A stretch of 64,000 bases of DNA from Spiroplasma endosymbiont of Aspidapion aeneum (GCF_964031045.1 NZ_OZ034994.1:1116001-1180000), one strand, 5' to 3'. Shown: positions 1 through 12,840, numbered from the stretch's first letter. A program made the numbers and translations. Notes: generated by a model from the sequence alone, not told the origin.

Positions 1-923
1 ATGAATTATTTCTGGTTTACTATTATCGTGATATTGTTAGGCCGCCTTTCATGTATCCATATAAAGTTTGTTATCATTTATTTCAGATACTTTATCCAAC
101 AATAAATTTAGTTTTTACATCCTTTAAAATACTCAAGTATGCAAATTTATTACTATATTTTATATGGTGACATCAGTTACTCACAATTCATTTTTTTGAT
201 AAAGATCTCATGTCTATTAACAATATTAGTATAACCGCTATTACATTTTTTAATCTCAACTGGTTTTTTAAATCTTTTTTTGACTCTTATCCTTGATTTT
301 AGGCCTAAAATTCTCATATATCTTGCTATTTTAGACTGACTAATTTGCATTGTTCTATTTAAAATGAATTTTATTCGTGGAGAACCATACAAACCATCGT
401 GATAATTAAAAATAATCTGTATTTTTTTAGCCAAGCTTAAATCAAAATCTATTTGATGCTTTTTTTCCATTTTTAATCCAGCGATTATAAGAAGCTCTTG
501 TTATTATTACGATTTTGCAGAATTATAAATTTTATGTATATTTTTATATTTTTAAATAAATTCATATTTATTAAAAAATATTTTTTTGGTGTAAGTTTCC
601 CATCATCTCATCAAACTTTTTTAAAATTCAAGTTCGAACTCTTTCTTTTTACGTTGTTTATTTAATCTAGCGATTTCAATGTCTTTTAGATCTTTAATAG
701 TTGTTAATTTTATCCCCTTGTTTTTAAATTTACCGGTATTATTTTCTAATGCTTTTTTCCATAAATTTCATAATCCAAACCATCTTCTCACAGCGTTATA
801 TGAGACATCATTTTTCTCAGCTAAAATTCTAAATTTTAAACCCTAGTCAAAGTGCTGCTTGACAATTATTAATTTTTGTTCCTTTTTTAGAATATTTGAC
901 TTGTTTCCTTTTAAATTTGCCAT
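1..923 (-). pseudogene. IS-A transposase, broken copy 1
   Basis: The start at 923 (ATG, MANLKG...) has an AGGAGA ribosome-binding site upstream. Compared with copy 3 the reading frame is dead. A Gln codon has become TAG near 845, one base is missing in an A-run near 757, and one base is missing near 215, which gives a false end at 'MNCE'. Without that last deletion the frame would continue into the catalytic 'WVTDVTYI' segment. Only the piece at 177-470 is open over any length. Confidence 0.75.
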
Positions 924-1021
924 AATAAAAATCTCCTACATATACAATAATTTTATCTCAAAACTAAACCAATTTTTAGAAATTGCTTTTTGTTTTTTTA
1001 TTATTGTATACATAAGAGATT
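1..1021 (-). mobile_element. IS-A copy 1 (IS3/IS150-type), cut by window edge
   Basis: Insertion sequence read on the minus strand. It closely matches two other copies here (30532-31891 and 35347-36708), which are about 1360 bp, so roughly 340 bp are missing beyond the left edge. Its transposase-start end, at 1021, has the same terminal sequence as the other copies (reads AATCTCTTATGTATACAA inward). The family call rests on an N-terminal HTH, a coiled-coil region, an OrfB HTH_21-like segment and, in copy 3, a DDE core. The element sits 58 bp from the end of atpC. Confidence 0.85.
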
Positions 1022-1079
1022 ATATTTAGTTTTCTATAACTAATTTTTATTGATTATTAATTTGTTCTTTTATAATATA

Positions 1080-3623
<2,544 letters not shown>

Positions 3624-5195
3624 TTATAATTTCTTATATTCTTCGATTGAACCATACTGTTCCGGTTTATATCCGCTAATTTTCATAATTTCTTTTTTTA
3701 GGACAATAATAATTTCTTTTTTTATTAATTTGTCTAATTCTTCGGTATATGATTTCTCTAAAGTTAATTGCTTTAACAATGACTGGGCAGTGCCATCATT
3801 GTTAAAATGGTTTAATAATGCCTCTTTGAAATTACCCATCAATTCATGTGGCAATCATTTGGTAACCTTTAGTTGAATTGCATACAATATTATAGACATT
3901 GTAATCTGATTTATTGGTGTATATTGTTTTTGCTTTAATAATTCAACAATTCTTTTACCGTTTTCTAAAATAGATTTTGTATTCTCATCCAAATCACTTC
4001 CAAACTTCGAAAAAGCTGCAAGTTCATAATATTGAGCTAATTCTAACTTTAAAGATCCAGATTTTTGTTTAACAGCTCTTATTTGTGCAGTTGAACCAAC
4101 CCTTGAAACCGATAGACCAGTATCTAAAGCCGGTCTTATTCCAGAATTAAATAATGACTCAGTTAAAAATATTTGGCCATCAGTAATTGAAATAACATTG
4201 GTGGGAATATATGCTGAAATATCTCCGGCCTGAGTTTCAACAATTGGTAGAGCGGTAATTGAACCCCCTCCATATTGTTGATTAACTCTAGCCGCTCTTT
4301 CAAGGAGTCTTGAATGAAGATAAAACACATCACCTGGATATGCCTCACGTCCCGGAGACCTTCTTAATAGTAATGATAATTCACGATATGCCACAGCGTG
4401 TTTTGATAAATCATCATAAACAATTAATACATCTTCACCATTTTCCATTCAATATTCCGCTATAGCTACACCAGCATATGGTGAAATATATTGAATTGGT
4501 GCGGGTTCTGAGGAACAAGCACTTACAACAACAGTGTATGACATGCAACCAAGGCTTGTTAAACGTTCTACTATTTGAGCAACTGTTGATTCTTTTTGCC
4601 CAATTGCCACATATACACATTTTACCTTTTTACCTTTTTGATTTATAATTGCATCGATTGCTATAGCGGTTTTTCCTGTTTGTCTATCTCCGATAATCAA
4701 TTCACGTTGACCTTTACCTATTGGAACAATGGCATCTATTGAAAGAATTCCTGTTTCCATTGGTTGATCAACAGATTTTCTAGACATAACACCGGGTGCA
4801 ACTCTTTCAACTGGGTAATGTTTTTTAGATTTGATATCCCCTTTACCATCGATTGGAATACCCATACCATTAACAACTCTGCCTAATAGTTCATCACCAA
4901 CTGCAACCTGTATAACCTGTCCAGTTCTTTTTACAGGATCTCCTTGCTTTATATCCTTTGAATCACCTAAAACAGCAATACCAACAGAACCCAATTCTAG
5001 GTTCATAACAATACCATAAATATCATTTGAGAATAGGACAAGTTCATTCATAACCACTTTATCCATTCCAAAAACAACAGCAACTCCATCACCAACGGTT
5101 CCTACAGTTCCTTGTTCAGATTGTATTATTTTACTGCCATATTGCTCTATATTCTTTTTGATCACTTCTGCAATTTCAGAAATTTTTATTGCCAT
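3624..5195 (-). CDS. atpA: F1Fo ATP synthase subunit alpha
   Basis: Regulatory alpha subunit of F1, 523 residues. The P-loop 'GDRQTGKT' lies near residues 169-176, and '[20 protein letters not shown]' is the highly conserved alpha segment. Two TGA codons, near 4447 and 3853, encode Trp ('AEYWMENGEDV' and 'VTKWLPHEL'). The ATG at 5195 has AGGGG seven to eight bases upstream. The gene follows atpH by 13 bp and touches atpG. Confidence 0.98.
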
Positions 5196-5208
5196 AGAAT
5201 AACCCCTA

Positions 5209-5772
5209 TTACTTTCTATCTAAAATTGTTCTAACACTTTTTTTAAGGTCGTGAGAAATTCCCTTTATACTTCCATCAATAAAATAGTTTTGCACTTTAA
5301 CTGCTACACCACCAATTAATGATTTATCAATTACATTTATTAACTTTACATCAAGATTGATCTTTTTAGAAATCTTATCCTCTATTTTCTTTATATCCAC
5401 CTTTGAAAGTTCGTAAGTTGAGAATACGGTTCCCTCAACTCTATTTTGTAGCAATAACAAATCTTTTAAAACAGACTTAAATATCACTTTTATAAAATGT
5501 ATTAAGTTATTGTCAATTATAAGTTTTAATGCATTAACAAGTTTTTTTTCTTTAATATACTTACCAAACGATGAGTCAATAAATTTAATTGTCATCTCAT
5601 CAATATGACTTTTTCTTTTTACCAATATTCGTTCTAAATCATTTCCATAATTTCTAAATATAGTTAATATCACTTCTGAATACTCAATGTATTCTTTCTC
5701 TTTTTTATCTTCAATAGCTATTAAACATATAGCTTCGGCCCAGTTTTTAATAGCATAACTTAATTCATACAT
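5209..5772 (-). CDS. atpH: F1Fo ATP synthase subunit delta
   Basis: Peripheral-stalk delta subunit (OSCP-like), 187 residues, close to the family length. The C-terminal 'DKSLIGGVAVKVQNYFIDGSI' motif is the family signature; the rest is an all-helical N-terminal domain. It links b to the top of the alpha-beta hexamer. Its start is one base from the atpF stop, so the two are almost certainly coupled. No TGA codon is needed. Confidence 0.93.
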   Translation of the reverse strand: MYELSYAIKNWAEAICLIAIEDKKEKEYIEYSEVILTIFRNYGNDLERILVKRKSHIDEMTIKFIDSSFGKYIKEKKLVNALKLIIDNNLIHFIKVIFKSVLKDLLLLQNRVEGTVFSTYELSKVDIKKIEDKISKKINLDVKLINVIDKSLIGGVAVKVQNYFIDGSIKGISHDLKKSVRTILDRK

Positions 5773-5773
5773 A

Positions 5774-6313
5774 TTAACTTAAGTTATCTATAAATTGTTT
5801 TACCAATTTTTCATTTTCTTGTTTAGTTAGTTTATCACCTATTATTTTTCTGGACGCATCAAACGCTACTTGAATAATTTCTTTTTCAATATCTTGCTTT
5901 AATTTTTCTCTTTCCATTTCAATACTTTTTCCAGCATTTTCATGTAGAATCGCTATTGCCGCCTTTGCCTTTTCCATCTCAACGCTTTTATGTTTTTCAG
6001 ATGCTTGAGATGCTTCAATCATTAATTCTTGTGATTTGATCTTAGCCTCTTCCAAAACTAGTTTTGCATCCATTTTTGCTTTATTAGCATCAATGTTTTT
6101 CATGGTGGCTTGATTAAGCAATTTGTTTATTTCATCAGCTTGATTTTGATTATATTGTTTAAAAGGTTTGTAAACTTTTTTTGCTATAAATAATACAATA
6201 ACAGCTGAAGCAACTATATGAGCGATAAAATTAGGAAAATTAGGAAATAAATCCTTTTTAATTTCAATTATGCTTTTTATCCCCGATAGTATATTTATTA
6301 TTAAAAAATTCAT
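5774..6313 (-). CDS. atpF: F1Fo ATP synthase subunit b
   Basis: Peripheral-stalk b subunit, 179 residues. One N-terminal membrane segment (about residues 24-42, 'FIAHIVASAVIVLFIAKKVY') is followed by a long, charged, heptad-rich helix that dimerises and ends in a delta-binding region. The ATG at 6313 is chosen because AGGTG, overlapping the atpE stop codon, lies about 7 nt upstream. A GTG at 6322 in the same frame would add three residues. Unlike b subunits of several mycoplasmas, no lipobox cysteine is seen. Confidence 0.92.
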   Translation of the reverse strand: MNFLIINILSGIKSIIEIKKDLFPNFPNFIAHIVASAVIVLFIAKKVYKPFKQYNQNQADEINKLLNQATMKNIDANKAKMDAKLVLEEAKIKSQELMIEASQASEKHKSVEMEKAKAAIAILHENAGKSIEMEREKLKQDIEKEIIQVAFDASRKIIGDKLTKQENEKLVKQFIDNLS

Positions 6314-6322
6314 TGCAAACAC

Positions 6323-6646
6323 CTACGAAAGCACGAACATTAAAAGTATTCCGATTAGTAGGGCATAAATAGCACCGGATTCAGCAAACCCAGCCATAAT
6401 ATACATAACCTGTGTTATTTTTTTTGATGCTTCGGGGTTACGACCAATGGCAATACATGCACCTGCACCAACTACTCCTTGACCAATACTTGCCCCAACC
6501 ATACCAACACCAGTTATCCCAGCTCCTAATAGGGCAAGCCCCGAATCAGTCATAGTAGTTTTACTTGCCATTACTGGAAGCAAATTATTTAATTCTCCTG
6601 CAAAGTTTGCATAGAATATAGCTGACATTGTTATAATATCTAACAT
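6323..6646 (-). CDS. atpE: F1Fo ATP synthase subunit c
   Basis: Proteolipid subunit of the rotor ring, 107 residues, with two membrane helices. The polar loop 'GRNPEA' separates them. The ion-binding carboxylate is the Glu in 'AGFAESGAIYALLIGI' of helix 2. A proton ring is expected, since no sodium-type residue pattern is obvious to me. The first 35 residues are longer than in most bacteria, as is common in mollicutes. The ATG at 6646 is preceded by AAGGAGA. Confidence 0.95.
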   Translation of the reverse strand: MLDIITMSAIFYANFAGELNNLLPVMASKTTMTDSGLALLGAGITGVGMVGASIGQGVVGAGACIAIGRNPEASKKITQVMYIMAGFAESGAIYALLIGILLMFVLS

Positions 6647-6665
6647 ATAATTAATCTCCTTGTTT

Positions 6666-7526
6666 CTAATTTGCTGCTACTGCAGCGCTTTTATTTTTTA
6701 TTTTTTTTGTAGTTTGTTTTTGTTTTCCATACTCATTATATAATGGTTCAGCATCTTCTGTTTCGTGAACTTCTTCACCTCAATATGCAAGTGTCAGATT
6801 TGCAAAAACAAGTGATTGAAGATATCCATCAAATAAATCAAAATACATATGCAGAAATGGAAAAACAATTATACTACCTAAATCAAATCCGCTCCAGAAG
6901 TACTTATACTCTGCATATGGATTATTTCCATCTGTATTTCAAATCTCATCAATAACTCCCGAGATCCCTTTTCCTGTTGCTACATTTCCATTAATACCAA
7001 TTGTAAAAGAATAAATCAAGAGTAAGATTACAGAACCGGCTACCATATTTCCAAAAAGACGAAATGATAATGATATCAAGGGAATAAATTGGGTTATTAA
7101 TTCAACGGGATTAATATACTTTTTAAAAAATACAAGTTTTTGAATTTTTATTCCATAGAAGTAAATCATTAGAAATGTTACCATTGCCATTGAAAGAGTA
7201 ACGGTATAGGATGTTGCAAGTGATTCAAATCCTAATATTGAAATTAAACTCGCCGTAAATATATAGGCATATATGTATAAAATATATGGAGTTAAATATA
7301 ATCTCTTACGACCTACAGAAGTAATTATCGTATCTTCTACAAATCTTATTATTAAATTAACTAGAACTAACCAACCAGCTATTGGGTGGTTACTTTTTAG
7401 TCTTCTAATTTTTATGTCATATGCAACACATATGCTACAAACTATTATAGTTGTTAATATAATCGATGTTAACTGTGGTAATATATCTCAAAGACTTTCG
7501 GTAACATCGACACTAAGTACTTTCAT
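6666..7526 (-). CDS. atpB: F1Fo ATP synthase subunit a
   Basis: Stator subunit a with the proton half-channels, 286 residues. Reading TGA as Trp joins 'MKVLSVDVTESLWDILPQL' to the core. The essential arginine lies in 'SLSFRLFGNMVAGS' near residues 150-163. 'HPIAGWLVLVNLIIRFVED' earlier is also typical of the family. The C-terminal 45 residues are charged and rich in Lys/Ala, extending past the last helix. The ATG at 7526 has AAAGG upstream. The gene is 4 bp after the atpI-like gene and 19 bp before atpE. Confidence 0.93.
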
Positions 7527-7530
7527 AATT

Positions 7531-7905
7531 TTAGCCTTTCTTTGTAAGAGCAAATGTTGAACTTGATATTAAAAAAACAACTATTGTTGCCATTCCAATC
7601 AATTCTCCATATATAACATTATCTTCGTGAAAAACAAAGAAAATAATAATTATAAAAAAAAATAATACACCGGTTTTTAAAACTGCAAATCCTATTTGTA
7701 AAAATGGGTTCTCGGTTTTAAAAATCAATTTTGTTGAATACAAATGTATAAGAGCATATATTCAACTTGCAAGTATACCAAATAAACACCCAATTAGTAG
7801 GTATTTATTTATTACATTAACAATGTATAGACAAGAAGTAATTGAAAATATTATAATACAACTAAATGCCAAAATAACAATCAATATTTTATTAATCTTT
7901 TCCAT
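7531..7905 (-). CDS. atpI: AtpI-like small membrane protein heading the atp operon
   Basis: Hydrophobic protein of 124 residues with about four predicted membrane segments and one TGA-coded Trp ('ILASWIYALIHLY'). I recognise it by position, as the first gene of the atp operon where atpI stands in many bacteria, and by size, not by a strong motif. AtpI-type proteins are proposed to help assemble the c-ring. The start (ATG, MEKINKI...) has a poor ribosome-binding site. The 126 bp between upp and this gene show no convincing promoter, so transcription from upp is possible. Confidence 0.6.
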
Positions 7906-8031
7906 ACGCAATTGCTCTTACTAATAATATAGTACTCTTTTTTAAATCTATTTATATTCTATTTAGAGATATTATTTAATTTTTTTATATTAATTAGATA
8001 ATTTTTAATTGTTGTGTTTAAAATATAAAAA

Positions 8032-8655
8032 TTATTTTGTACCGTAAATTCTATCACCGGCATCTCCAAGTCCTGGAACAATATATCCCTTTTCATTCAA
8101 TTTTTCATCTAGGGCACCGACATAGACATCTATTTCAGGGTGATTATTAGCGAGTAGTTTTACACCCTCAGGAACAGCCACTAGACAAACGAATTTAATA
8201 TCCTTGACACCTCATTCTTTTACGATATCTATTGCAGCTGAAGCGCTTCCACCAGTTGCCAACATTGGATCTACAACGACAACTGTACATCTTGCAATGT
8301 CGTCTGGAGCTTTTGCATAGTATTTAACCGGTTGTAGAGTTTCTTCATTGCGATAAAGACCTATATGTGCAATTTTACAGCTGGGCAATAGACTAACAAT
8401 ACCATGTATCATTCCTAAACCAGCTCTAATGATTGGAACTAAGACAACTGGTTTTTTAATTTTTTTTCCAACTGTTTTTCCAACTGGAGTTTTGATTTTT
8501 ATATCAATTGTTTCTACATCTCTAAAGATTTCATACACCATTAATTGACTTATTTCATTTAAATTCTCCCTAAAATCTTTAGAATTTGTCTCCACTTTTC
8601 TCATTCTGGTTAATTTATCCGTAATAAGCGGATGATCTAAAATAATTAATCCCAT
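8032..8655 (-). CDS. upp: Uracil phosphoribosyltransferase
   Basis: Salvage enzyme converting uracil plus PRPP to UMP in the cytoplasm, 207 residues. The PRPP loop '[13 protein letters not shown]' lies near residues 127-139, and the C-terminal uracil-binding '[16 protein letters not shown]' is intact. One TGA (Trp) sits at about residue 148. The true start is the ATG at 8655, with GAGGGGT upstream; a longer reading to 8781 is not supported. upp directly precedes the atp operon, as in other mollicutes. A leader with two hairpins separates it from its promoter. Confidence 0.96.
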
Positions 8656-8790
8656 TCTACACCCCTCTTTAATAATAATTTGCAAAAAAAATAAAAGATG
8701 TAAATATCTTTTATTATAAAAAATTAAACTTATCCTAGTCTTTATAAGCTCAAGACTTTTAAAAACATAATTTTTTAACAATTACTTACA
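8656..8790 (-). promoter_or_regulatory. upp 5' leader with terminator-like hairpin (candidate attenuator)
   Basis: Between the promoter at 8796-8825 and the upp start lie about 135 transcribed bases holding two hairpins. The first pairs AGTCTT with AAGACT. The second is a 10-bp perfect stem (forward arms 8690-8699 and 8706-8715, loop of six), followed on the minus strand by eight T residues, the form of an intrinsic terminator. It ends about 28 nt before the ribosome-binding site, leaving no room for a further promoter. Conditional read-through would regulate upp. The signal sensed is unknown. Confidence 0.5.
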
Positions 8791-8795
8791 ATTTA

Positions 8796-8825
8796 ATTAT
8801 ACCAAAATTAGAGTAAGAATACCAA
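8796..8825 (-). promoter_or_regulatory. Promoter for upp (and probably atp)
   Basis: On the minus strand, TTGGTA (8820-8825) and TATAAT (8796-8801) are separated by 18 bp. The -10 is preceded by TGG, giving an extended -10. The predicted transcript starts near 8789. Confidence 0.6.
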
Positions 8826-8944
8826 CATTGGTGACAATAATTTCCATTATTATTGGGAATTTATTTATAAAATGGATAATATATGATTATAAGTAAATAA
8901 AATAGGGTATTATTTTTATAGAAGTTTATAATATCCTTTCTCTC

Positions 8945-9440
8945 ACTAAAATATGGTTAATATTGAAACTATAAAATCATTTTTAGATAATTTGTGATTA
9001 AGTTGAAATTTGCTACATATAAATATATTCGGAAACAAAAGTAACTTTATAAATTTTTGATTTTTGTATATTAATTTTTTCTTTTTTAACCACACTTTTT
9101 AAATTCATCATCGTGTGGCTTTAAGGAGTTTTGAACCTTTCTAATACTTAACATTTTACTTTTAATAATAATATTTAATCACAATTTATCAACTTGTATT
9201 TTTACATTTCAAATTCAAATTGTAATTATTTTATTCTTCTATTTTGTAATTTTAATTGTTTTAATTGAAAAAGTCTTCTAATCTTTTTACCATAATTTTT
9301 TTCTTCTTAAAATTTATCTTTCTTTGCTCAGATATATACACCAATTTAGATATAGAATATAATTTAGTTGATCTTTTATTTTTCATTTTCATCATTTTTT
9401 TAATATTTTGTGATAATGTTCTCTTATTATTTTCTTCACT
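8945..9440 (-). mobile_element. Decayed IS-B relic
   Basis: Aligns by eye with the transposase N-terminal half of IS-B copy 1 (about 11490-12040), for example the shared stretch 'gaaatttgctacatataaatat' in shortened form and the 'ttgatttttgtatattaattt' region. Substitutions and indels are everywhere and no ORF survives. Neither end is preserved. It explains the 800-bp gap between upp and the transporter gene. Confidence 0.7.
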
Positions 9441-9481
9441 ATAAAAGCTAAGTTTTAAGCATTCCTGCCAATTAGTCTATT

Positions 9482-10429
9482 TTATTCTTTAGCGTTTTTG
9501 AGAGTTACAATAAATTCCTTTCATTTTTCTCTATTTATAGATATTAGCATTTCCCCCATCAAAGACGCACCAACTAAATTACCCAGAAAGCAAGGAATTA
9601 TATTAAAAACAATCATTAGCATTGATAGAGATAACGATACATCAACCCCTGCTGTTGTGTGGAAGTGGAATAGTCACATCATCATAATATAGCCTATTAT
9701 TGCTCAGTTAGCAACACTGTGTTGATATCCTACAGTAACAAATGTAAATATTAAAATGAACCACATCATCATCATAGGCCAGACACTACCTTTAGTTGAC
9801 TTACCACCAATTATTGTTAAAGAAACTAATGAATTACATAATATTCCTGAAAAGAAACAAATAGCTATTGTTTTTAATATTGAGCTACTAGTAAGCCCAT
9901 TTCAAACACCTACCCCTTTTAAGTTCTCATTTATAATTCCGATGTAATATATTTTTTTTACACCTGTATTGTAAATAAATTGACCAGTAGCATTTAGCCC
10001 CAAACCATCTCCAGTAATATTTGTGAGGCAAGCAGCAAGAGCAAATATAAAAGAAAAAATAATACTTCCTAGAACATTTCCAACATAAACACACATAAGA
10101 CCAACCAACGCCTCTCTTTTATTTAAAATCCCTCTATAGAGGTATGGTAGTATTGCAGTATAAGCTGTAAAAAATTGTCCACCTATAAAAAATATCAATC
10201 AAATAACAGTTGGAAAAATCATACCTAATACCAAACTTTGAAGGCTTGGATTTTCTATAGTAGATGATGCTACAAGTGCAACAGAATATGAGAAACCTAT
10301 TCAAACACCAGAAATTAAGCCAAAAAAGAAATGTCTTGTACCTTTATTTTGTAAAAGGTCTGCAATTGTCTTAATTCCAGAAAAATATCCATACTCTTGA
10401 TAACTTAGATCTTTTGTATTTATATCCAT
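9482..10429 (-). CDS. Formate/nitrite transporter family (FocA-like) channel
   Basis: Integral membrane channel for a small monovalent anion such as formate, nitrite or lactate, 315 residues with six expected helices. Seven TGA codons are read as Trp. Recognisable FNT features are the repeated 'GGQFFTAYTA' segment in the first half and 'NIIPCFLGNLVGASLMG' near the end, with 'SVANWAIIGY' between. The start is ATG at 10429 (MDINTKDLSYQEYGYF), with AAGGAAA upstream. It stands alone between IS-B relics. The substrate cannot be read from sequence; no pyruvate-formate lyase gene is in the window. Confidence 0.88.
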
Positions 10430-10544
10430 AATAATTTCCTTTCATTTTTTCGCCAAAAATATTACAAGTAATTAATTTTTTAATATAATAATTTTAGCAA
10501 GCTAAAGAATAATGGAGGTTATGTGTGTTAAATTCTAACCAAAT

Positions 10545-10628
10545 TTCATTCTTTTAATTAATAATATTATAATTTATTTTCCTCGAGAAATTTCAATGTT
10601 TTATAAATTTTTCAACTTCATTTATTAA
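10545..10628 (-). mobile_element. Older IS-B relic, left piece of a nested pair
   Basis: The 84 bp before the intact end of IS-B copy 1 match that element's own transposase 3' end (compare 10675-10745), including 'gaaatttcaatgttttat'. The other half of the same old element continues at 12096. IS-B copy 1 therefore sits inside an older relative, with about 420 bp of the old element missing between the two pieces. Confidence 0.65.
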
Positions 10629-12095
10629 AGCATAAGGGAAGCTAAGTGTACTGAATTACACCTAGTTTTTTTCTTTTTACTAATTATATTATAATTTATT
10701 TCTTTCATGAAATTTCAATGTTTTATGAACTTTTCAAATGTATTTAAGAAATGATTAAGATTTTTAAATTTGTCTCCAAATGATTTTATGAATTTTTGTT
10801 TTATTCAACCATTTAAGCTTTCTGTTGGAAAATTGTGTTTAAACCCTTTTTCAGACATTGAATATGTAGTTTGTTTGTTAGACTTTACAAAGTTAAAAAT
10901 ATTTTCATTTGCAAAAGCGCTGCCGCGATCTGATTGAATTATTAATTTTTTATTATTATTTGCGAATGTTAATATATTTTCAAAAACATTAATTACACTA
11001 TTACTATTTTCATTCTTATCAAATTTATAAGCAAGAACTTTTTTGTTTTCCCATATATAAGATATTAAACAATTTAATTTTTTATATGAGTTTTTATCTT
11101 CTAAGAAAATCTTCATGTTTGTTCCATCAACACCAATTACATTTGGTGTTTTATAATTCATTTTTACTAAATCATCATTAACAAATTTGTTATGTTTTTT
11201 TGATAAATTATGTTTCTTTCTTTTTCTTAAAGCGGTTTTAAAGACATTTGGGTTTTCATTGGCAATTTTTCTAATCATTTTAATAGAAACATTTTCTTGT
11301 TTATAAACATTAATTCAATTAGAAATACCATTATAACTAATACAAAAATCCTTATATTCTCTAATAAATTCGTTAAAATAACTCTTTGTCGCAAATATTT
11401 CTTGCTAAAATATAATGGTAATGCTGGAATTGGAAAATTTTTCTTAAATATACCTACAGGGGAAAGAAGATTAAATTTTGATTTAAATCTGTAGTAGTTT
11501 GTTCTACTAATATTGAAATATTTAATCAAATAATTTGTGTTTAAATTAAAATTTGCTACATATAAATATATTTGTGAACATGAGTAATGTTTATAAATTC
11601 TTGATTTTTGTATATTAATTTTATCCTTCTTACTCATCCTCATCAAATTCATCATCACCGTGGTTGTGAAGAAGGCATGGACTTTTCCAATACTTCATAT
11701 TTTCCTTTTAATAATAAGTTATCTAGTCATGCTTTGTCTGCTTGTTTTTTTAGTCTTTCATTTTCCTTTTTTAATTCTTTTATTTCTTTATTCTTTAATT
11801 TTAATTGTCCTTGATCAACAACATCTTTTAATTTTTTTGCCATAATTTTATTCTCCTTACAATTTACCTTATCTTTAGGATAACAAAATTTTTCTTTTTT
11901 TGCTCAAATATATACCAGCTGAGGACCAGAATATATATTTAGTTCATCTGCTAACATTTTTGCACTTTCACCATTTTTAAATCTTTCTACCACAATTTTT
12001 TTAATATTTTTATCATAATGCTTATTTTTCATTATTTTCTCCTTTATAAAAAACTGGAGGTTTTATCCTCCAGTACACTTAGCTTCCCTTATGCT
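10629..12095 (-). mobile_element. IS-B copy 1, both terminal repeats intact
   Basis: Element of 1467 bp with terminal inverted repeats of about 25 bp: the left end begins AGCATAAGGGAAGCTAAGTG and the right end is its complement. Inside the transposase-start end, a hairpin (CTGGAGG at 12054-12060, CCTCCAG at 12067-12073) is followed on the minus strand by a T-run. It ends just before the transposase start and would stop transcription entering from outside. Copies lie at 36719-38166 and 40379-41850. No clear target duplication is seen here. Confidence 0.88.
10640..12032 (-). pseudogene. IS-B transposase, frameshifted copy
   Basis: Starts at 12032 (ATG, MKNKHYDKNIKK) with GGAGA upstream. An HTH segment and a coiled-coil are followed by a DDE integrase core with 'IGVDGTNMKIF', 'IIQSDRGSAFAN' and 'FPTESLNGWIKQKF' as the D, D and E blocks. 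One base is missing near 11672 (fusion to the second half) and another indel lies near 11385. One T is lost from the run near 10667, so the C-terminus reads through the terminal repeat. Confidence 0.75.
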
Positions 12096-12840
12096 CTCGT
12101 CCTTAATATATTTTTGTTTTTTTGATAAAAATATTTTTTTCTTTTCTTACTTTATATTTAAAAATATTTAGATTTACTCTTGTAATTTTTCTTATTTGTT
12201 CTAAAACATTTTCTTATTCAAAAACATTGATTTAAATAGAAATATATTATAATTAGCAAGAGTACTTATTTTTAATAAAAACGTCAAAAAAAATATCTCA
12301 TTGCTTATAAATATTTTCCGATAATATAAAATCCAAATAATATTAAAACAAAAAATTATTTTTAGATAGGCTATCTTTAAAATGAAATTTCTTACATATG
12401 TACATATTTGTAAACTCTAGTAATATTATAAATTTATGATTTTGTCACCATTTTATTCTTTATATCATAAAATTATTATCACAATAATTTTTAGGGGGTT
12501 GAAATTTATCACACTTAATGTTTTTTATAATAATAAGCTATCTATTTATAGTTTTTTTTGTCTTTTTAAGCCTTGTTTTTTGCTTCCTAATTATTTACTC
12601 TGTGATTTTAATTTTTGTTATTTAACAATAATTTTTAATTTTTTTACAATAAAATTATCCTTTCCAAAGATGCCTTATTATAGAATATTAAATTTTATCT
12701 TTTATTTCTTACATCTCAAATTGATGTTTGTAGCACATATTTAGTTCCTCTATTATTTATTTCTTTTTAACCTTTAAAATTTTTTATCATTATCTTATTT
12801 ATAAAAACCGGAGATTTGAATCCTCCGGTATACTTAAATT
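12096..12840 (-). mobile_element. Older IS-B relic, right piece of a nested pair
   Basis: Continuation of the old element interrupted by IS-B copy 1. Stretches near 12110-12250 match the transposase middle (compare 11170-11330), and 12360-12420 matches the region around 11540-11600. The terminal hairpin is kept at 12808-12828, but the outer repeat has decayed to 'ggtatactta'. An ORF-like run at 12436-12744 on the plus strand is a by-product of this AT-rich relic. Confidence 0.65.
12803..12828 (-). terminator. IS-derived hairpin, probable terminator of fruK-fruA
   Basis: On the minus strand CCGGAG pairs with CTCCGG and is followed by TTTTT. It lies 79 bp after the fruA stop. It descends from the IS-B end hairpin (CTGGAGG...CCTCCAG); the second pair has changed from T-A to C-G on both arms together. 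Confidence 0.6.

Noticed and set aside
8656-8781. N-terminal extension of upp to 8781
   Set aside because: The extra 42 codons cover the leader hairpins and lack a ribosome-binding site, while ATG 8655 has GAGGGGT.
10493-10506. Palindrome TTTAGCAAGCTAAA upstream of the FNT gene as an operator
   Set aside because: Fourteen AT-rich bases at one site, no second copy and no regulator nearby; too little to call.
12436-12744. Plus-strand ORF of 102 codons
   Set aside because: It lies in an IS-B relic, is Phe/Leu/Tyr-rich low-complexity translation of AT-rich DNA, and has no ribosome-binding site or homologue I recognise.
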